DNA from: Allolobophora icterica
Lineage: Eukaryota > Annelida > Clitellata > Crassiclitellata > Lumbricidae
Assembly: GCA_963556255.1 (NCBI GenBank)
Contig: OY744608.1
Location: 13,705,507 to 13,769,506, forward strand
Direction: 5' to 3'
Length of the DNA: 64,000 nt
The notes beneath the pieces are model-generated. The model was not told the DNA's origin, did not search any database, and saw nothing but the letters and a program-made list of their open reading frames with translations. The position numbers and the translations under genes were made by a program. Positions within the stretch are counted from its first letter, which is position 1; each line of letters begins with the position of its first letter. Shown here in pieces: positions 1 through 12,230 of the stretch.

Positions 1-412
1 ACGCCCCTGCTGAGACTCATCTCGGACAAATGTGACGCCACTTATTCTGGTCGTTTCACGCTGCTTGCCCTCCTGGATGTAAGCGCGGCGTTTGACACCG
101 TCGATCACAAAATCCTGATCAAGCGCCTAGTTATCTCTTTTGGAATCGGCAGACGGCCACTGGATTGTCTGTGCTACTTGCTGAATGGACGGACAATAAT
201 GGTCAAAATCTGCTCGGAGCCTCGGACTGAACGGCTTGGACACCGGTTCCATTCGGTGTCGCGCAAGGCTCAGTACTCTGGCCTCTTCCTTACATCCTGT
301 ATACAGCCGATTCGACACAACTCGTCACTTCTCTGGGAGCGCGGAGACATCAAAAGGCCGATGACGTACAACTGTATTCAACTTGCCACCCATCTGATGC
401 ACTTGCATGTGT
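1..412 (+). pseudogene. Forward LINE RT fragment, unit 0
   Basis: The palm motif LLDVSAAFDT is at the left edge. Extra bases near 215-222 shift the frame before the QGSVL box, and the RT sequence stops at about 410, where a deletion joins it to subrepeat DNA. This is the unit 6 type. Confidence 0.75.
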
Positions 413-1799
413 ATCTTCGAAAATTGAGTGATTTAGTACACGCTCGTCGTAAAAGCGTTAAAACAGTAAGAATGCATTTTACTTGTTTTGTGTTGAGCCC
501 TAGTAGGTGGAGCCCCATCAACACCCACACCCTGTGTCACTCAACCATTTCCAACAGTGACTCCGTATTACATCTGATGAATAGATTCGTGTATTGGTAG
601 AAAGAGAGTGAAAGATGTTGAGAGTGTGCGTTTGAAAGAGGGAGACAGAGAAAGAGGGGTATTCCCTCTTCCACCGTAGTATCTGTGATAAAGTTCTTAT
701 GAGTAGAATCGTGCTTTGGTAGACAGAGAGTGTGGATGTACTTAGTAGAATCTGTGAGAACATAATCGATACTTTAAGTAGATTCGAGTATTGGTGTACA
801 GAGAGAGAGAGTTCAGATATAATTCTGTGACGAATTACTTGATTTTATGATTTGATTAGCGCTTTTTTGCATGATTTTATGATATTATGCATTTTAATTG
901 TTTTTTGTTGAGCCCTAGTAGGTGGAGCCCCATCCACGCCCACACCCTGTGTCACTCAACCATTTCCAACAGTGACTCCATATTAGATCTGATGAATAGA
1001 TTCGTGTATTGGTAGAAAGAGAGTGAAAGATGTTGAGAGTGTGGGTTTGAAAGAGGGAGACGGAGAAAGAGGGGTATTCCCTCTTCCACCGTAGTATCTG
1101 TGATAAAGTTCTAATGAGTAGAATCGTGCTTTGGTAGATAGAAAGTGTGGATGTACTTAAGTAGAATCTGTGAGAGTTGATTCGATACTTTAAGTAGATT
1201 CGAGTATTGGTGTATAGAGAGAGAGTTCAGATATAATTCTGTGTGGAATTACTTGATTTTATGATTTGATTAGCGCTTTTTTGCATGATTTTATGATATT
1301 ATGCATTTTAATTGTTTTTTGTTGAGCCCTAGTAGGTGGAGCCCCATCCACGCCCACACCCTGTGTCACTCAACCATTTCCGACAGTGACTCCATATTAG
1401 ATCTGATGAATAGATCCGTGTATTGGTAGAAATAGTGAAGGATGTTGAGAGTGTGCGTTTGAAAAAGAGAGGGAGACGGAGAAAGCGGGGTATTCCCTCT
1501 TCCACCGTAGTATCTGTGATAAAGTAATCGTTCTTGTGAGTAGAGTCGTGCTTTGGTAGACAGAGAGTGTGGTTGTACTTAAGCAGAATCTGTGAGAGTT
1601 GAATCGATACTAAAAGTAGATTCGAGTATTGGTGTATAGAGAGAGAGTTCAGATATAATTCTGCGAGGAATTACTTCATTTTATGATTTGATTTGCGCTT
1701 TTTAAACTTGATTTTATGATTTGATTAATTAGCGCTTTGGTGAGGAGTGTGAAATTGCGTTTAATGCCGTTTGTTGTTGAGAAAGGTGGAGCCCCATCC
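1..1799. repeat. Satellite unit 0 (left-truncated)
   Basis: The array continues past the left window edge. This part holds the end of a forward RT fragment (to about 410) and then three tandem ~415-bp subrepeats. Their shared block GTTGAGCCCTAGTAGGTGGA begins near 492, 907 and 1321. Bases 1-600 match 14777-15376 almost exactly (unit 6 type), with a difference near 527. Confidence 0.85.
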
Positions 1800-1954
1800 T
1801 CACCCAACCATTTCACCTGGTGGCTCCAGGTTTGATCTGATGAGTAGATTCGTGATTTGATAAAGAGAGATAGTGTTGATGTACATGTCTAGAAATTTTG
1901 GGAACTTAATCTTACGAGCAGATTCGTGTATTGTACGAAGAAAGAGAGAGTTGA

Positions 1955-2712
1955 TCTGCAAGACTAGCATCAGATGGGTGGCAGGTCGCGTAAATCTGCA
2001 CGCCGTCAGCGTAGTGATGAAACGGCGCACCAATGCCCGTGATGACTTGGGTCAAATCCGCGGTGTAGAGGATGTAGAACAGCGGGCCAAGTACGGATCC
2101 CTGAGGTACACCGCACAAAACCAGTACCCAGGCCGACATGTCCGAGTCAAACCTGACTCCTATCGCCCGCCCGTCAACGAAGGAGCGCAGCCAGTCGAGC
2201 AACCGGCCAGCAAAGCCATAGGAGTACCAAGACGGGTCAGAAGGATGATGTGATCGTTGGTGTCGAACGCCGCGCTGACATCGAGTAGAGCGAGTGGCGT
2301 GACTCTTCCAGCGTCCATAGCATCGTAGATGTCGGACACGAGTCGAAGAAGAAGCGTCTCAGTCGAGTCGCCTTTCCTGAAACCGGACGCTTTAGCTCAT
2401 GCCATCCTCGATGGTGCGTGTCTAGATAACACACCACCTGCTGCGTGACTATTTTCTCGTTGATCTTAGAGATAAAAGGCAGGTTGGAGACTAGGCGGTA
2501 GTTACTGATATCATTAGAATCCAGTCCAGGTCTCTTGAGGCATTGTCGTACGATGGCCGGCTTTTGGATGATATGGTAAATACCCTTAGGAAAGTGAGGT
2601 GTTGCAAAGCTGCAACAGCAATGGAATCAGCTCGTCGACGAACTCCTGAAGAAGAAAGGTCGGGACCGGATCAAGCGAACACGTCTTTGAGGGCAAAGTC
2701 CGGAGAAGTTAC
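1955..2712 (-). pseudogene. Reverse LINE RT fragment, unit 1
   Basis: It encodes fingers and palm (KTCSLDPVPTFL, LLDVSAAFDT, GVPQGSVLGPLFYILYTADL, YADGVQIY). A one-base loss near 2221 (GGAGTACC instead of GGAGGTACC) splits the palm frame. The catalytic YADD is YADG. Confidence 0.8.
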
Positions 2713-2832
2713 CTCAGTTCAGAGTAGGTCGGCAGATGGTGAGGTACCTAGAAGCAAGCCACCTCCTGTAGAAGCTCATCGAGAAAGTAGTTGCTCAGCA
2801 GATGGTGAGGTACCTAGACAGCAAGCCACCTC

Positions 2833-3360
2833 ATGCCGAAGCTCCAGGCCGGTTTCAGAGAAGGAAATTTGACAGACACGCCCCTGCTGAGACTCATCTC
2901 GGACAAATGTGACGCCACTTATTCTGGTCGTTTCACGCTGCTTGCCCTCCTGGATGTAAGCGCGGCGTTTGACACCGTCGATCACAAAATCCTGATCAAG
3001 CGCCTAGTTATCTCTTTTGGAATCGGCAGACGGCCACTGGATTGTCTGTGCTACTTGCTGAATGGACGGACAATCATGGTCAAAATCGGCTCGGACTGCA
3101 CGGCTTGGACACCGGTTTCATTCGGTGTCGCGCAAGGCTCAGTACTCTGGCCGCTTCCTTACATCCTGTATACAGCCGATTCGACACAACTCGGTCCATC
3201 TCTGGGAGCGCGGAGACATCAAAAGGCCGATGACGTACAACTGTATTCAACTTGCCACCCATCTGATGCACTTGCATGTGTATCTTCTAAAAAGGGCATT
3301 GGAGTAGAAGTGCTGAAATGGATGTCGTCTAAATCGCCTGAATTCGTGAAAGACAGTTTA
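2833..3360 (+). pseudogene. Forward LINE RT fragment, unit 1
   Basis: Open from the LQAGFREG motif through LLDVSAAFDTVDH, GVAQGSVLWPLPYILYTADS, KADDVQLY and LKWMSSKSPEF. The reading frame then runs into subrepeat DNA and stops at 3450. The box is KADD rather than YADD, and the usual GP after QGSVL is WP. It lacks the fingers region, so it cannot be a working RT. Confidence 0.8.
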
Positions 3361-4184
3361 TTTGGTTGGGCACATACCGGCGCCTTAGAATTGTATATTG
3401 GTCGAAAAAGAGTGTGTATATGTACATGTTTATTGTCTGTGCGAGTTTAATGGATCTTTAGAGTCGACAATTGAGTGATTCGAAGTCACTTTTAGTACAC
3501 ACTCGTCGTAAAAGCGTTAAGACAGTAGGAATGCATTTTACTTGTTTGGTGTTGAGCCCTAGTAGGTGGAGCCCCATCCACGCCCACACCCTGTGTCACT
3601 CAACCATTTCCGACAGTGACTCCATATTAGATCTGATGAATAGAATTCGTGTATTGATGGAAAGAGAGTGAAAGATGTTGAAAGTGTTCGTTTGAAAGAG
3701 AGAGGGAGACGGAGGAAGAGGGGTATTCCCTCTTCCACCGTAGTATCTGTGATAAAGTAATCGTTCTTATGAGTAGAGTCGTGCTTTGGTAGACAGAGAG
3801 TGTGGATGTACTTAAGTAGAATCTGTGAGTGTTGAATCGATACTTTAAGTAGATTCGAGTATTGGTGTATAGAGAGAGAGTTCAGATACAATTCTGTGAG
3901 GAATTACTTGATTTTATGATTTGATTAGCGCTTTTTTTACTTGATTTTATGATTTGATTAGCGCTTTGGTAAAAGAGTGTGAAATTGCGTTTAATGCCGT
4001 TTGTTGTTGAGAAAGGTAGAGCCCCATCCTCACCCAGCCATTTCAGCTGGTTGCTTCAGGTTTGATCTGATGAGTAGATTCGTGATTTGATAAAGAGAGA
4101 TAGTGTTGATGTACATGTCTAGAAACTGTGGGAACTTAATCTTACGAGCAGATTCGTGTATTGTACGAAGAAAGAGAGAGTTGA

Positions 4185-4942
4185 TCTGCAAGACTAGCAT
4201 CAGATGGGTGGCAGGTCGCGTAAATCTGCACGCCGTCAGCGTAGTGATGAAACGGCGCACCAATGCCCGTGATGACTTGGGTCAAATCCGCGGTGTAGAG
4301 GATGTAGAACAGCGGGCCAAGTACGGATCCCTGAGGTACACCGCACAAAACCAGTACCCAGGCCGACATGTCCGAGTCAAACCTGACTCCTATCGCCCGC
4401 CCGTCAACGAAGGAGCGCAGCCAGTCGAGCAACCGGCCAGCAAAGCCACAGGAGGTACCAAGACGGGTCAGAAGGATGATGTGATCGTTGGTGTCGAACG
4501 CCGCGCTGACATCGAGTAGAGCGAGTGGCGTGACTCTTCCAGCGTCCATAGCATCGTAGATGTCGGACACGAGTCGAAGAAGAAGCGTCTCAGTCGAGTC
4601 GCCTTTCCTGAAACCGGACGCTTTACCTCATGCCATCCTCGATGGTGCGTGTCTAGATAACACATCACCTGATGCGTGACTATTTTCTCGTTGATCTTAG
4701 AGATAAAAGGCAGGTTGGAGACTAGGCGGTAGTTACTGATATCATTAGAATCCAGTCCAGGTCTCTTGAGGCATGGTCGTACGATGGCCGGCTTTTGGAT
4801 GATATGGTAAATACCCTTAGGAAAGTGAGGTGTTGCAAAGCTGCAACAGCAATGGAATCAGCTCGTCGACGAACTCCTGAAGACGAAAGGTCGGGACCGG
4901 ATCAAGCGAACACGTCTTTGAGGGCAAAGTCCGGAGAAGTTA
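4185..4942 (-). pseudogene. Reverse LINE RT fragment, unit 2 (reference copy)
   Basis: This is the best copy for reading the fragment. On the reverse strand, in order: KTCSLDPVPTFL (about 4930-4890), VDELIPLLLQLCNTSLS (about 4880-4830), RPGLDSNDISNYR and SNLPFISKI (about 4760-4690), SGFRKGDSTETLLLRL (about 4620-4575), then an open 142-codon stretch at 4570-4142 with LLDVSAAFDT, GVPQGSVLGPLFYILYTADL and YADGVQIY. These are the blocks of a CR1/L2-like non-LTR RT from the end of the endonuclease linker through the palm. Frames change in the fingers and a TAA follows CNTSLS. YADG instead of YADD removes a metal-binding aspartate. There is no endonuclease or thumb. Confidence 0.82.
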
Positions 4943-5063
4943 CCTCAGTTCAGAGTAGGTCAGCAGATGGTGAGGTACCTAGAAGCAAGCCACCTCCTGT
5001 AGAAGCTCATCGAGAAAGTAGTTGCTCAGCAGATGGTGAGGTACCTAGACAGCAAGCCACCTC

Positions 5064-5600
5064 ATGCCGAAGCTCCAGGCCAGTTTCAGAGAAGGAAATT
5101 TGACAGACACGCCCCTGCTGAGACTCACCTCGGACAAATGTGACGCCACTTATTCTGGTCGTTTCACGCTGCTTGTCCTCGTGGATGTAAGCGCGGCGTT
5201 TGACACCGTCGATCACAAAATCCTGATCAAGCGCCTAGTTATCTCTTTTGGAATCGGCAGACGGCCACTGGATTGTCTGTGCTACTTGCTGAATGGACGG
5301 ACAATCATGGTCAAAATCGGCTCGGACTGCACGGCTTGGACACCGGTTCCATTCGGTGTCGCGCAAGGCTCAGTACTCTGGCCGCTTCCTTACATCCTGT
5401 ATACAGCCGATTCGACACAACTCGGTCCATCTCTGGGAGCGCGGAGACATCAAAAGGCCGATGACGTACAACTGTATTCAACTTGCCACCCATCTGATGC
5501 ACTTGCATGTGTATCTTCTAAAAAGGGCATTGGAGTAGAAGTGCTGAAATGGATGTCGTCTAAATCGCCTGAATTCGTGAAAGACAGTTTATTTGGTTGG
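5064..5600 (+). pseudogene. Forward LINE RT fragment, unit 2 (reference copy)
   Basis: Open over 200 codons (5064-5666). It starts at LQAS/AGFREG, the start of the palm block, with no fingers. It shares the HPSDA end point and LLDVSAAFDT with the reverse fragment but differs by roughly a third of bases, so the pair is two insertions or subfamilies of one clade and not a recent inverted duplication. KADDVQLY replaces YADDxQLY. Confidence 0.8.
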
Positions 5601-6402
5601 GCAGACACCGTCGATACTTTAAGTAGATTGGAGTATTGGTGTATAGAGAGAGAGATTCATATATAAGTCTGTGAGCAATTACTTGATTTTTTTTATTTGA
5701 TTAGCGCTTTTTTACTTGATTTTATGAGTTGATGCATTTTACTTGTTTTGTGTTGAACCCTAGTAGGTGGAGTCCCGTCCACGCCCACACCCTGTGTCAC
5801 TCAACCATTTCCGACAGTGACTCCATATTAGATCTGATGAATAGATTCGTGTCTTGGTAGAAAGAGAGTGAAAGATGTTGAGAGTGTGCGTTTGAAAGAG
5901 AGAGGGAGACGGAGAAAGAGGGGTATTCCCTCTTCCACCGTAGTATCTGTGAGAAAGTAATCGTTCTTATGAGTAGAGTCGTGCTTTGGTAGACAGAGAG
6001 TGTGGATGTACTTAAGTAGAATCTGTGAGAGTTGAATCGATACTTTAAGTAGATTCGAGTATTGGTGTATAGAGAAAGAGTTCAGATATAATTCTGTGAG
6101 GAATTAGTTGATTTTATTACTTGATTAGCGCATTTTTGCTTGATTTTATGATTTGATTAGCGATTTGATAAAAGAGTGTGAAATTGCGTGTAATGCCGTT
6201 TGTTGTTGAGAAAGGTGGAGGCCCATCCTCACCCAACCATTTCAGCTGGTGGCTCCAGGTTTGATCTGATGAGTAGATTCGTGATTTGATAAAGAGAGAT
6301 AGTGTTGATGTACAATGTACATGTCTAGAAACTGTGGGAACTTAATCTTACGAGCAGATTCGTGTATTGTACGAAGAAAGAGAGAGTTGATCTGCAAGAC
6401 TA

Positions 6403-7153
6403 GCATCAGATGGGTGGCAGGTCGCGTAAATCTGCACGCCGTCAGCGTTGTGATGAAATGGCGCACCAATGCCCGTGATGACTTGGGTCAAATCCGCGGT
6501 GTAGAGGATGTAGAACAGCGGGCCAAGTACGGATCCCTGAGGTACACCGCACAAAACCAGTACCCAGGCCGACATGTCCGAGTCAAACCTGACTCCTATC
6601 GCCCGCCCCTCAACGAAGGAGCGCAGCCAGTCGAGCAACCGGCCAGCAAAGCCATAGGAGGTACCAAGACGGGTCAGAAGGATGATGTGATCGTTGGTGT
6701 CGAACGCTGCGCTGACATCGAGTAGAGCGAGTGACGTGACTCTTCCAGCGTCCATAGCGTCGTAGATGTCGGACACGAGTCGAAGAAGAAGCGTCTCAGT
6801 CGAGTCGCCTTTCCTGAAACCGGACGCTTTACCTCATGCCATCCTCGATGGTGCGTGTCTAGATAACACACCACCTGCTGCGTGACTATTTTCTCGTTGA
6901 TCTTAGAGATAAAAGGCAGGTTGGAGACTAGGCGGTAGTTACTGATATCATTAGAATCCAGTCCAGGTCTCTTGAGGCATGGTCGTACGATGGCCGGCTT
7001 TTGGATGATATGGTAAATACCCTTATGAAAGTGAGGTATTGCAAAGCTGCAACAGCAATTAAATCAGCTCGTCGACGAACTCCTGAAGACGAAAGGTCGG
7101 GACCGGATCAAGCGAACACGTCTTTGAGGGCAAAGTCCGGAGAAGTTACCTCA
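6403..7153 (-). pseudogene. Reverse LINE RT fragment, unit 3
   Basis: The 142-codon palm stretch is intact at 6776-6348. The box is degraded further to NADG (HHNADGVQIY), and the fingers-palm region reads FVEGRAIG. Only this unit and unit 8 have NADG. Confidence 0.8.
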
Positions 7154-7269
7154 GTTCAGAGTAGGTCAGCAGATGGTGAGGTACCTAGAAGCAAGCCACC
7201 TCCTGTAGAAGCTCATCGAGAAAGTAGTTGCTCAGCAGATGGTGAGGTACCTAGACAGCAAGCCACCTC

Positions 7270-7800
7270 ATGCCGAAGCTCCAGGCCGGTTTCAGAGAAG
7301 GAAATTTGACAGACACGCCCCTGCTGAGACTCATCTCGGACAAATGTGACGCCACTTATTCTGGTCGTTTCACGCTGCTTGCCCTCCTGGATGTAAGCGC
7401 GGCGTTTGACACCGTCGATCACAAAATCCTGATCAAGCGCCTAGTCATCTCTTTTGGAATCGGCAGACGGCCACTGGATTGTCTGTGCTACTTGCTGAAT
7501 GGACGGACAATCATGGTCAAAATCGGCTCGGACTGAACGGCTTGGACACCGGTTCCATTCGGTGTCGCGCAAGACTCAGTACTCTGGCCTCTTCCTTACA
7601 TCCTGTATACAGCCGATTCGACACAACTCGGTCCATCTCTGGGAGCGCGGAGACATCAAAAGGCCGATGACGTACAACTGTATTCAACTTGCCACCCATC
7701 TGATGCACTAGCATGTGTATCTTCTACAAAGGGCATTGGAGTAGAAGTGCTGAAATGGATGTCGTCGAAATCGCCTGCGGCTGAATTCGTGAAAGACAGT
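7270..7800 (+). pseudogene. Forward LINE RT fragment, unit 3
   Basis: A TGC-to-TGA change ends the frame at 7536, before the QGSVL box. The downstream palm sequence is still recognisable. Confidence 0.78.
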
Positions 7801-8644
7801 TTATTTGGTTGGGCACACACCGGCGCGTTATAATTGTATATTGGTCGAAAAAGAGTGTGTAGATGTACATGTTTATTGTCTGTGCGAGTTTAAAAGATCT
7901 TTAGAGTCGACAATTGAGTGATTCGAAGTCACTTTTAGTATACGCTCGTCGTAAAAGCGTTAAAACAGTAGGAATGCATTTTACTTGTTTTGTGTTGAGC
8001 CCTAGTAGGTGGAGCCCCGTCCACGCCCACACCCTGTGTCACTCAACCATTTCCGACAGTGACTCCATATTAGATCTGATGAATAGATTCGTGTGTTGGT
8101 AGAAAGAGAGTGAAAGATGTTGAGAGTGTGCGTTTGAAAGAGAGAGGGAGACGGAGAAAGAGGGGTATTCCCTCTTCCACCGTAGTATCTGTGAGAAAGT
8201 AATCGTTCTCATGAGTAGAGTCGTGCTTTGGTAGACAGAGAGTGTGGATGTACTTAAGTAGAATCTGTGAGAGTTGAATCGATACTTTAAGTAGATTCGA
8301 GTATTGGTGTATAGAGAAAGAGTTCAGATATAATTCTGTGAGGAATTAGTTGATTTTATTACTTGATTAGCGCATTTTTGCTTGATTTTATGATTTGATT
8401 AGCGCTTTGATAAAAGAGTGTGAAATTGCGTGTAATGCCGTTTGTTGTTGAGAAAGGTGGAGTCCCATCCTCACCCAACCATTTCAGCTGGTGGCTCCAG
8501 GTTTGATCTGATGAGTAGATTCGTGATTTGATAAAGAGAGATAGTGTTGATGTACAATGTACATGTCTAGAAACTGTGGGAACTTAATCTTACGAGCAGA
8601 TTCGTGTATTGTACGAAGAAAGAGAGAGTTGATCTGCAAGACTA

Positions 8645-9390
8645 GCATCAGATGGGTGGCAGGTCGCGTAAATCTGCACGCCGTCAGCGTAGTGATGAAA
8701 CGGCGCACCAATGCCCGTGATGACTTGGGTCAAATCCGCGGTGTAGAGGATGTAGAACAGCGGGCCAAGTACGGATCCCTGAGGTACACCGCACAAAACC
8801 AGTACCCAGGCCGACATGTCCGAGTCAAACCTGACTCCTATCGCCCGCCCCTCAACGAAGGAGCGCAGCCAGTCGAGCAACCGGCCAGCAAAGCCATAGG
8901 AGTACCAAGACGGGTCAGAAGGATGATGTGATCGTTGGTGTCGAACGCTGCGCTGACATCGAGTAGAGCGAGTGACGTGACTCTTCCAGCGTCCATAGCG
9001 TCGTAGATGTCGGACACGAGTCGAAGAAGAAGCGTCTCAGTCGAGTCGCCTTTCCTGAAACCGGACGCTTTAGCTCATGCCATCCTCGATGGTGCGTGTC
9101 TAGATAACACACTACCTGCTGCGTGACTATTTTCTCGTTGATCTTAGAGATAAAAGGCAGGTTGGAGACTAGGCGGTAGTTACTGATATCATTAGAATCC
9201 AGTCCAGGTCTCTTGAGGCATGGTCGTACGATGGACGGCTTTTGGATGATATGGTAAATACCCTTATGAAAGTGAGGTATTGCAAAGCTGCAACAGCAAT
9301 TAAATCAGCTCGTCGACGAACTCCTGAAGACGAAAGGTCGGGACCGGATCAAGCGAACACGTCTTTGAGGGCAAAGTCCGGAGAAGTTAC
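8645..9390 (-). pseudogene. Reverse LINE RT fragment, unit 4
   Basis: The palm is open over 96 codons (8880-8590) with FVEGRAIG and YADG. The one-base loss near 8899 is the same as in unit 1. Confidence 0.8.
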
Positions 9391-9510
9391 CTCAGTTCAG
9401 AGTAGGTCAGCAGATGGCGAGGTACCTAGAAGCAAGCCACCTCCTGTAGAAGCTCATCGAGAAAGTAGTTGCTCAGCAGATGGTGAGGTACCTAGACAGC
9501 AAGCCACCTC

Positions 9511-10050
9511 ATGCCGAAGCTCCAGGCCGGTTTCAGATAAGGAAATTTGACAGACACGCCCCTGCTGAGACTCATCTCGGACAAATGTGACGCCACTTAT
9601 TCTGGTCGTTTCACGCTGCTTGCCCTCCTGGATGTAAGCGCGGCGTTTGACACAGTCGATCACAAAATCCTGATCAAGCGCCTAGTTATCTCTTTTGGAA
9701 TCGGCAGACGGCCACTGGATTGTCTGTGCTACATGCTGAATGGACGGACAATCATGGTCAAAATCTGCTCGGACTGCACGGCTTGGACACCGGTTCCATT
9801 CGGTGTCGCGCAAGGCTCAGTACTCTGGCCGCTTCCTTACATCCTGTATACAGCCGATTCGACACAACTCGTCACTTCTCTGGGAGCGCGGAGACATCAA
9901 AAGGCCGATGACGTACAACTGTATTCAACTTGCCACCCATCTGATGCACTTGCATGTTTATCTTCTACAAAGGGCATTGGAGTAGAAGTGCTGAAATGGA
10001 TGTCGGCTGAATCCGCCAAAGACAGTTTATTTGGTTGGGCACATACCGGG
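9511..10050 (+). pseudogene. Forward LINE RT fragment, unit 4
   Basis: A GAA-to-TAA nonsense change lies at 9538-9540. After it the frame is open to 10149, through KADDVQLY and into subrepeat DNA. CYMLNG replaces CYLLNG. Confidence 0.78.
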
Positions 10051-10812
10051 CGCGTTAGAATTGTATATTGGTCGAAAAAGAGAGTATGTAGATGTACATG
10101 TCAAGTGTCTGTGCGAATTAATGGATCTTTAGAGTCGAAAATTGAGTGATTTAGTACACGCTCGTCGTAACAGCGTTAAAACAGTAGGAATGCATTTTAC
10201 TTGTTTTGTGTTGAGCCCTAGTAGGTGGAGCCCCATCCACGCCCACACCCTGTGTCACTCAACCATTTCCGACAGTGACTCCATATTAGATCTGATGAAT
10301 AGATTCGTGTATTGGTAGAAAGCGAGTGAAAGATATTGAGAGTGTGCGTTTGAAAGAGAGAGGGAGACGGAGAAAGAGGGGTATTCCCTCTTCCACCGTA
10401 GTATCTGTGAGAAAGTAATCGTTCTTATGAGTAGAGTCGTGCTTTGGTAGACATAGAGTGTGGATGTACTTAAGTAGAATCTGTGAGAGTTGACTCGATA
10501 CTTTAAGTAGATTCGAGTATTGGTGTATATATAGAGAGAGAGTTCGGATATAATTCTGTGAGGAATTACTTGATTTTATGATTTGATTAGCGCTTCTTAA
10601 AAGAGTGTGAAATTGCGTTTAATGCCGTTTGTTGTTGAGAAAGGTAGAGCCCCATCCTCACCCAACCATTTCAGCTGGTGGCTCCAGGTTTGATCTGATG
10701 AGTAGATTCGTGATTTGATAAAGAGAGATAGTGTTGATGTACATGTCTAGAAATTGTGGGAACTTAATCTTACGAGCAGATTCGTGTATTGTACGAAGAA
10801 AGAGAGAGTTGA

Positions 10813-11555
10813 TCTGCAAGACTAGCATCAGATGGGTGGCAGGTCGCGTAAATCTGCACGCCGTCAGCGTAGTGATGAAACGGCGCACCAATGCCCGTGA
10901 TGACTTGGGTCAAATCCGCGGTGTAGAGGATGTAGAACAGCGGGCCAAGTACGGATCCCTGAGGTACACCGCACAAAACCAGTACCCAGGCCGACATGTC
11001 CGAGTCAAACCTGACTCCTGTCGCCCGCCCGTCAACGAAGGAGCGCAGCCAGTCGAGCAACCGGCCAGCAAAGCCATAGGAGGTACCAAGACGGGTCAGA
11101 AGGATGATGTGATCGTTGGTGTCGAACGCCGCGCTGACATCGAGTAGAGCGAGTGGCGTGACTCTTCCAGCGTCCATAGCATCGTAGATGTCGGACACGA
11201 GTCGAAGAAGAAGCGTCTCAGTCGAGTCGCCTTTCCTGAAACCGGACGCTTTAGCTCATGCCATCCTCGATGGTGCGTGTCTAGATAACACACCACCTGC
11301 TGCGTGACTATTTTCTCGTTGATCTTAGAGATAAAAGGCAGGTTGGAGACTAGGCGGTAGTTACTGATATCATTAGAATCCAGTCCAGGTCTCTTGAGGC
11401 ATGGTCATACGATGGCCGGCTTTTGGATGATATGGTAAATACCCTTAGGAATGTGAGTTGTTGCAAAGCTGCAACAGCAATGGAATCAGCTCGTCGACGA
11501 ACTCCTGAAGAAGAAAGGTCGGACACGTCTTTGAGGGCAAAGTCCGGAGAAGTTA
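10813..11555 (-). pseudogene. Reverse LINE RT fragment, unit 5
   Basis: The 142-codon palm stretch is open (11198-10770) with FVDGRATG and YADG. A 15-bp loss near 11520 removes part of the SLDPVP block. Confidence 0.8.
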
Positions 11556-11676
11556 CCTCAGTTCAGAGTAGGTCAGCAGATGGTGAGGTACCTAGAAGCA
11601 AGCCACCTCCTGTAGAAGCTCATCGAGAAAGTAGTTGCTCAGCAGATGGTGAGGTACCTAGACAGCAAGCCACCTC

Positions 11677-12230
11677 ATGCCGAAGCTCCAGGCCGGTTTC
11701 AGAGAAGGAAATTTGACAGACACGCCCCTGCTGAGACTCATCTCGGACAAATGTGACGCCACTTATTCTGGTCGTTTCACGCTGCTTGCCCTCCTGGATG
11801 TAAGCGCGGCGTTTGACACCGTCGATCACAAAATCCTGATCAAGCGCCTAGTTATCTCTTTTGGAATCGGGCAGACGGCCACTGGATTGTCTGTGCTACT
11901 TGCTGAATGGACGGACAATCATGGTCAAAATCTGCTCGGACTGCACGGCTTGGACACCGGTTCCATTCGGTGTCGCGCAAGACTCAGTACTCTGGCCTCT
12001 TCCTTACATCCTGTATACAGCCGATTCGACACAACTCGTCACTTCTCTGGGAGCGCGGAGACATCAAAAGGCCGATGACGTACAACTGTATTCAACTTGC
12101 CACCCATCTGATGCACTTGCATGTGTATCTTCTACAAAGGGCATTGGAGTAGAAGTGCTGAAATGGATGTCGGCTGAATCCGCCAAAGACAGTTCATTTG
12201 GTTGGGCACATACCGGGCGCGTTAGAATTG
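11677..12230 (+). pseudogene. Forward LINE RT fragment, unit 5
   Basis: A one-base gain near 11871 (ATCGGGCAGACGG) puts the two halves in different frames: one runs 11677-12078, the other 11861-12289 and contains KADDVQLY. AQDSVLW replaces AQGSVLW. Confidence 0.78.

Larger units (their letters stand above)
1800..4029. repeat. Satellite unit 1 (2230 bp)
   Basis: This is the first complete unit. Its order is reverse RT fragment, spacer with a duplicated GATGGTGAGGTACCTAGA block, forward RT fragment, then one ~420-bp subrepeat (block near 3551). It is not part of the 11,675-bp higher-order repeat. Confidence 0.85.
4030..6241. repeat. Satellite unit 2 (2212 bp)
   Basis: Same layout as unit 1, with one subrepeat (block near 5752, written GTTGAACCC). 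From 5565 onward the unit belongs to the first 11,675-bp higher-order repeat. Confidence 0.85.
6242..8483. repeat. Satellite unit 3 (2242 bp)
   Basis: It has one subrepeat (block near 7993) and a 6-bp gain giving GTACAATGTACATG near 6310. Its copy in the second higher-order repeat is unit 8. Confidence 0.85.
8484..10657. repeat. Satellite unit 4 (2174 bp)
   Basis: One subrepeat (block near 10210). Unit 9 is its period-shifted copy. Unit 13 has the same length and the same variants over most of its sequence. Confidence 0.85.

Noticed and set aside
178..600. RT-subrepeat fusion proteins as new genes (also 14768-15376 and 26443-27051)
   Set aside because: The fusion arises from a deletion joining RT to satellite DNA after a frameshift; nothing indicates selection.
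4142..4942. Reverse and forward RT fragments as one recent inverted duplication
   Set aside because: They differ at roughly a third of bases, cover different RT segments and have different active-site changes.
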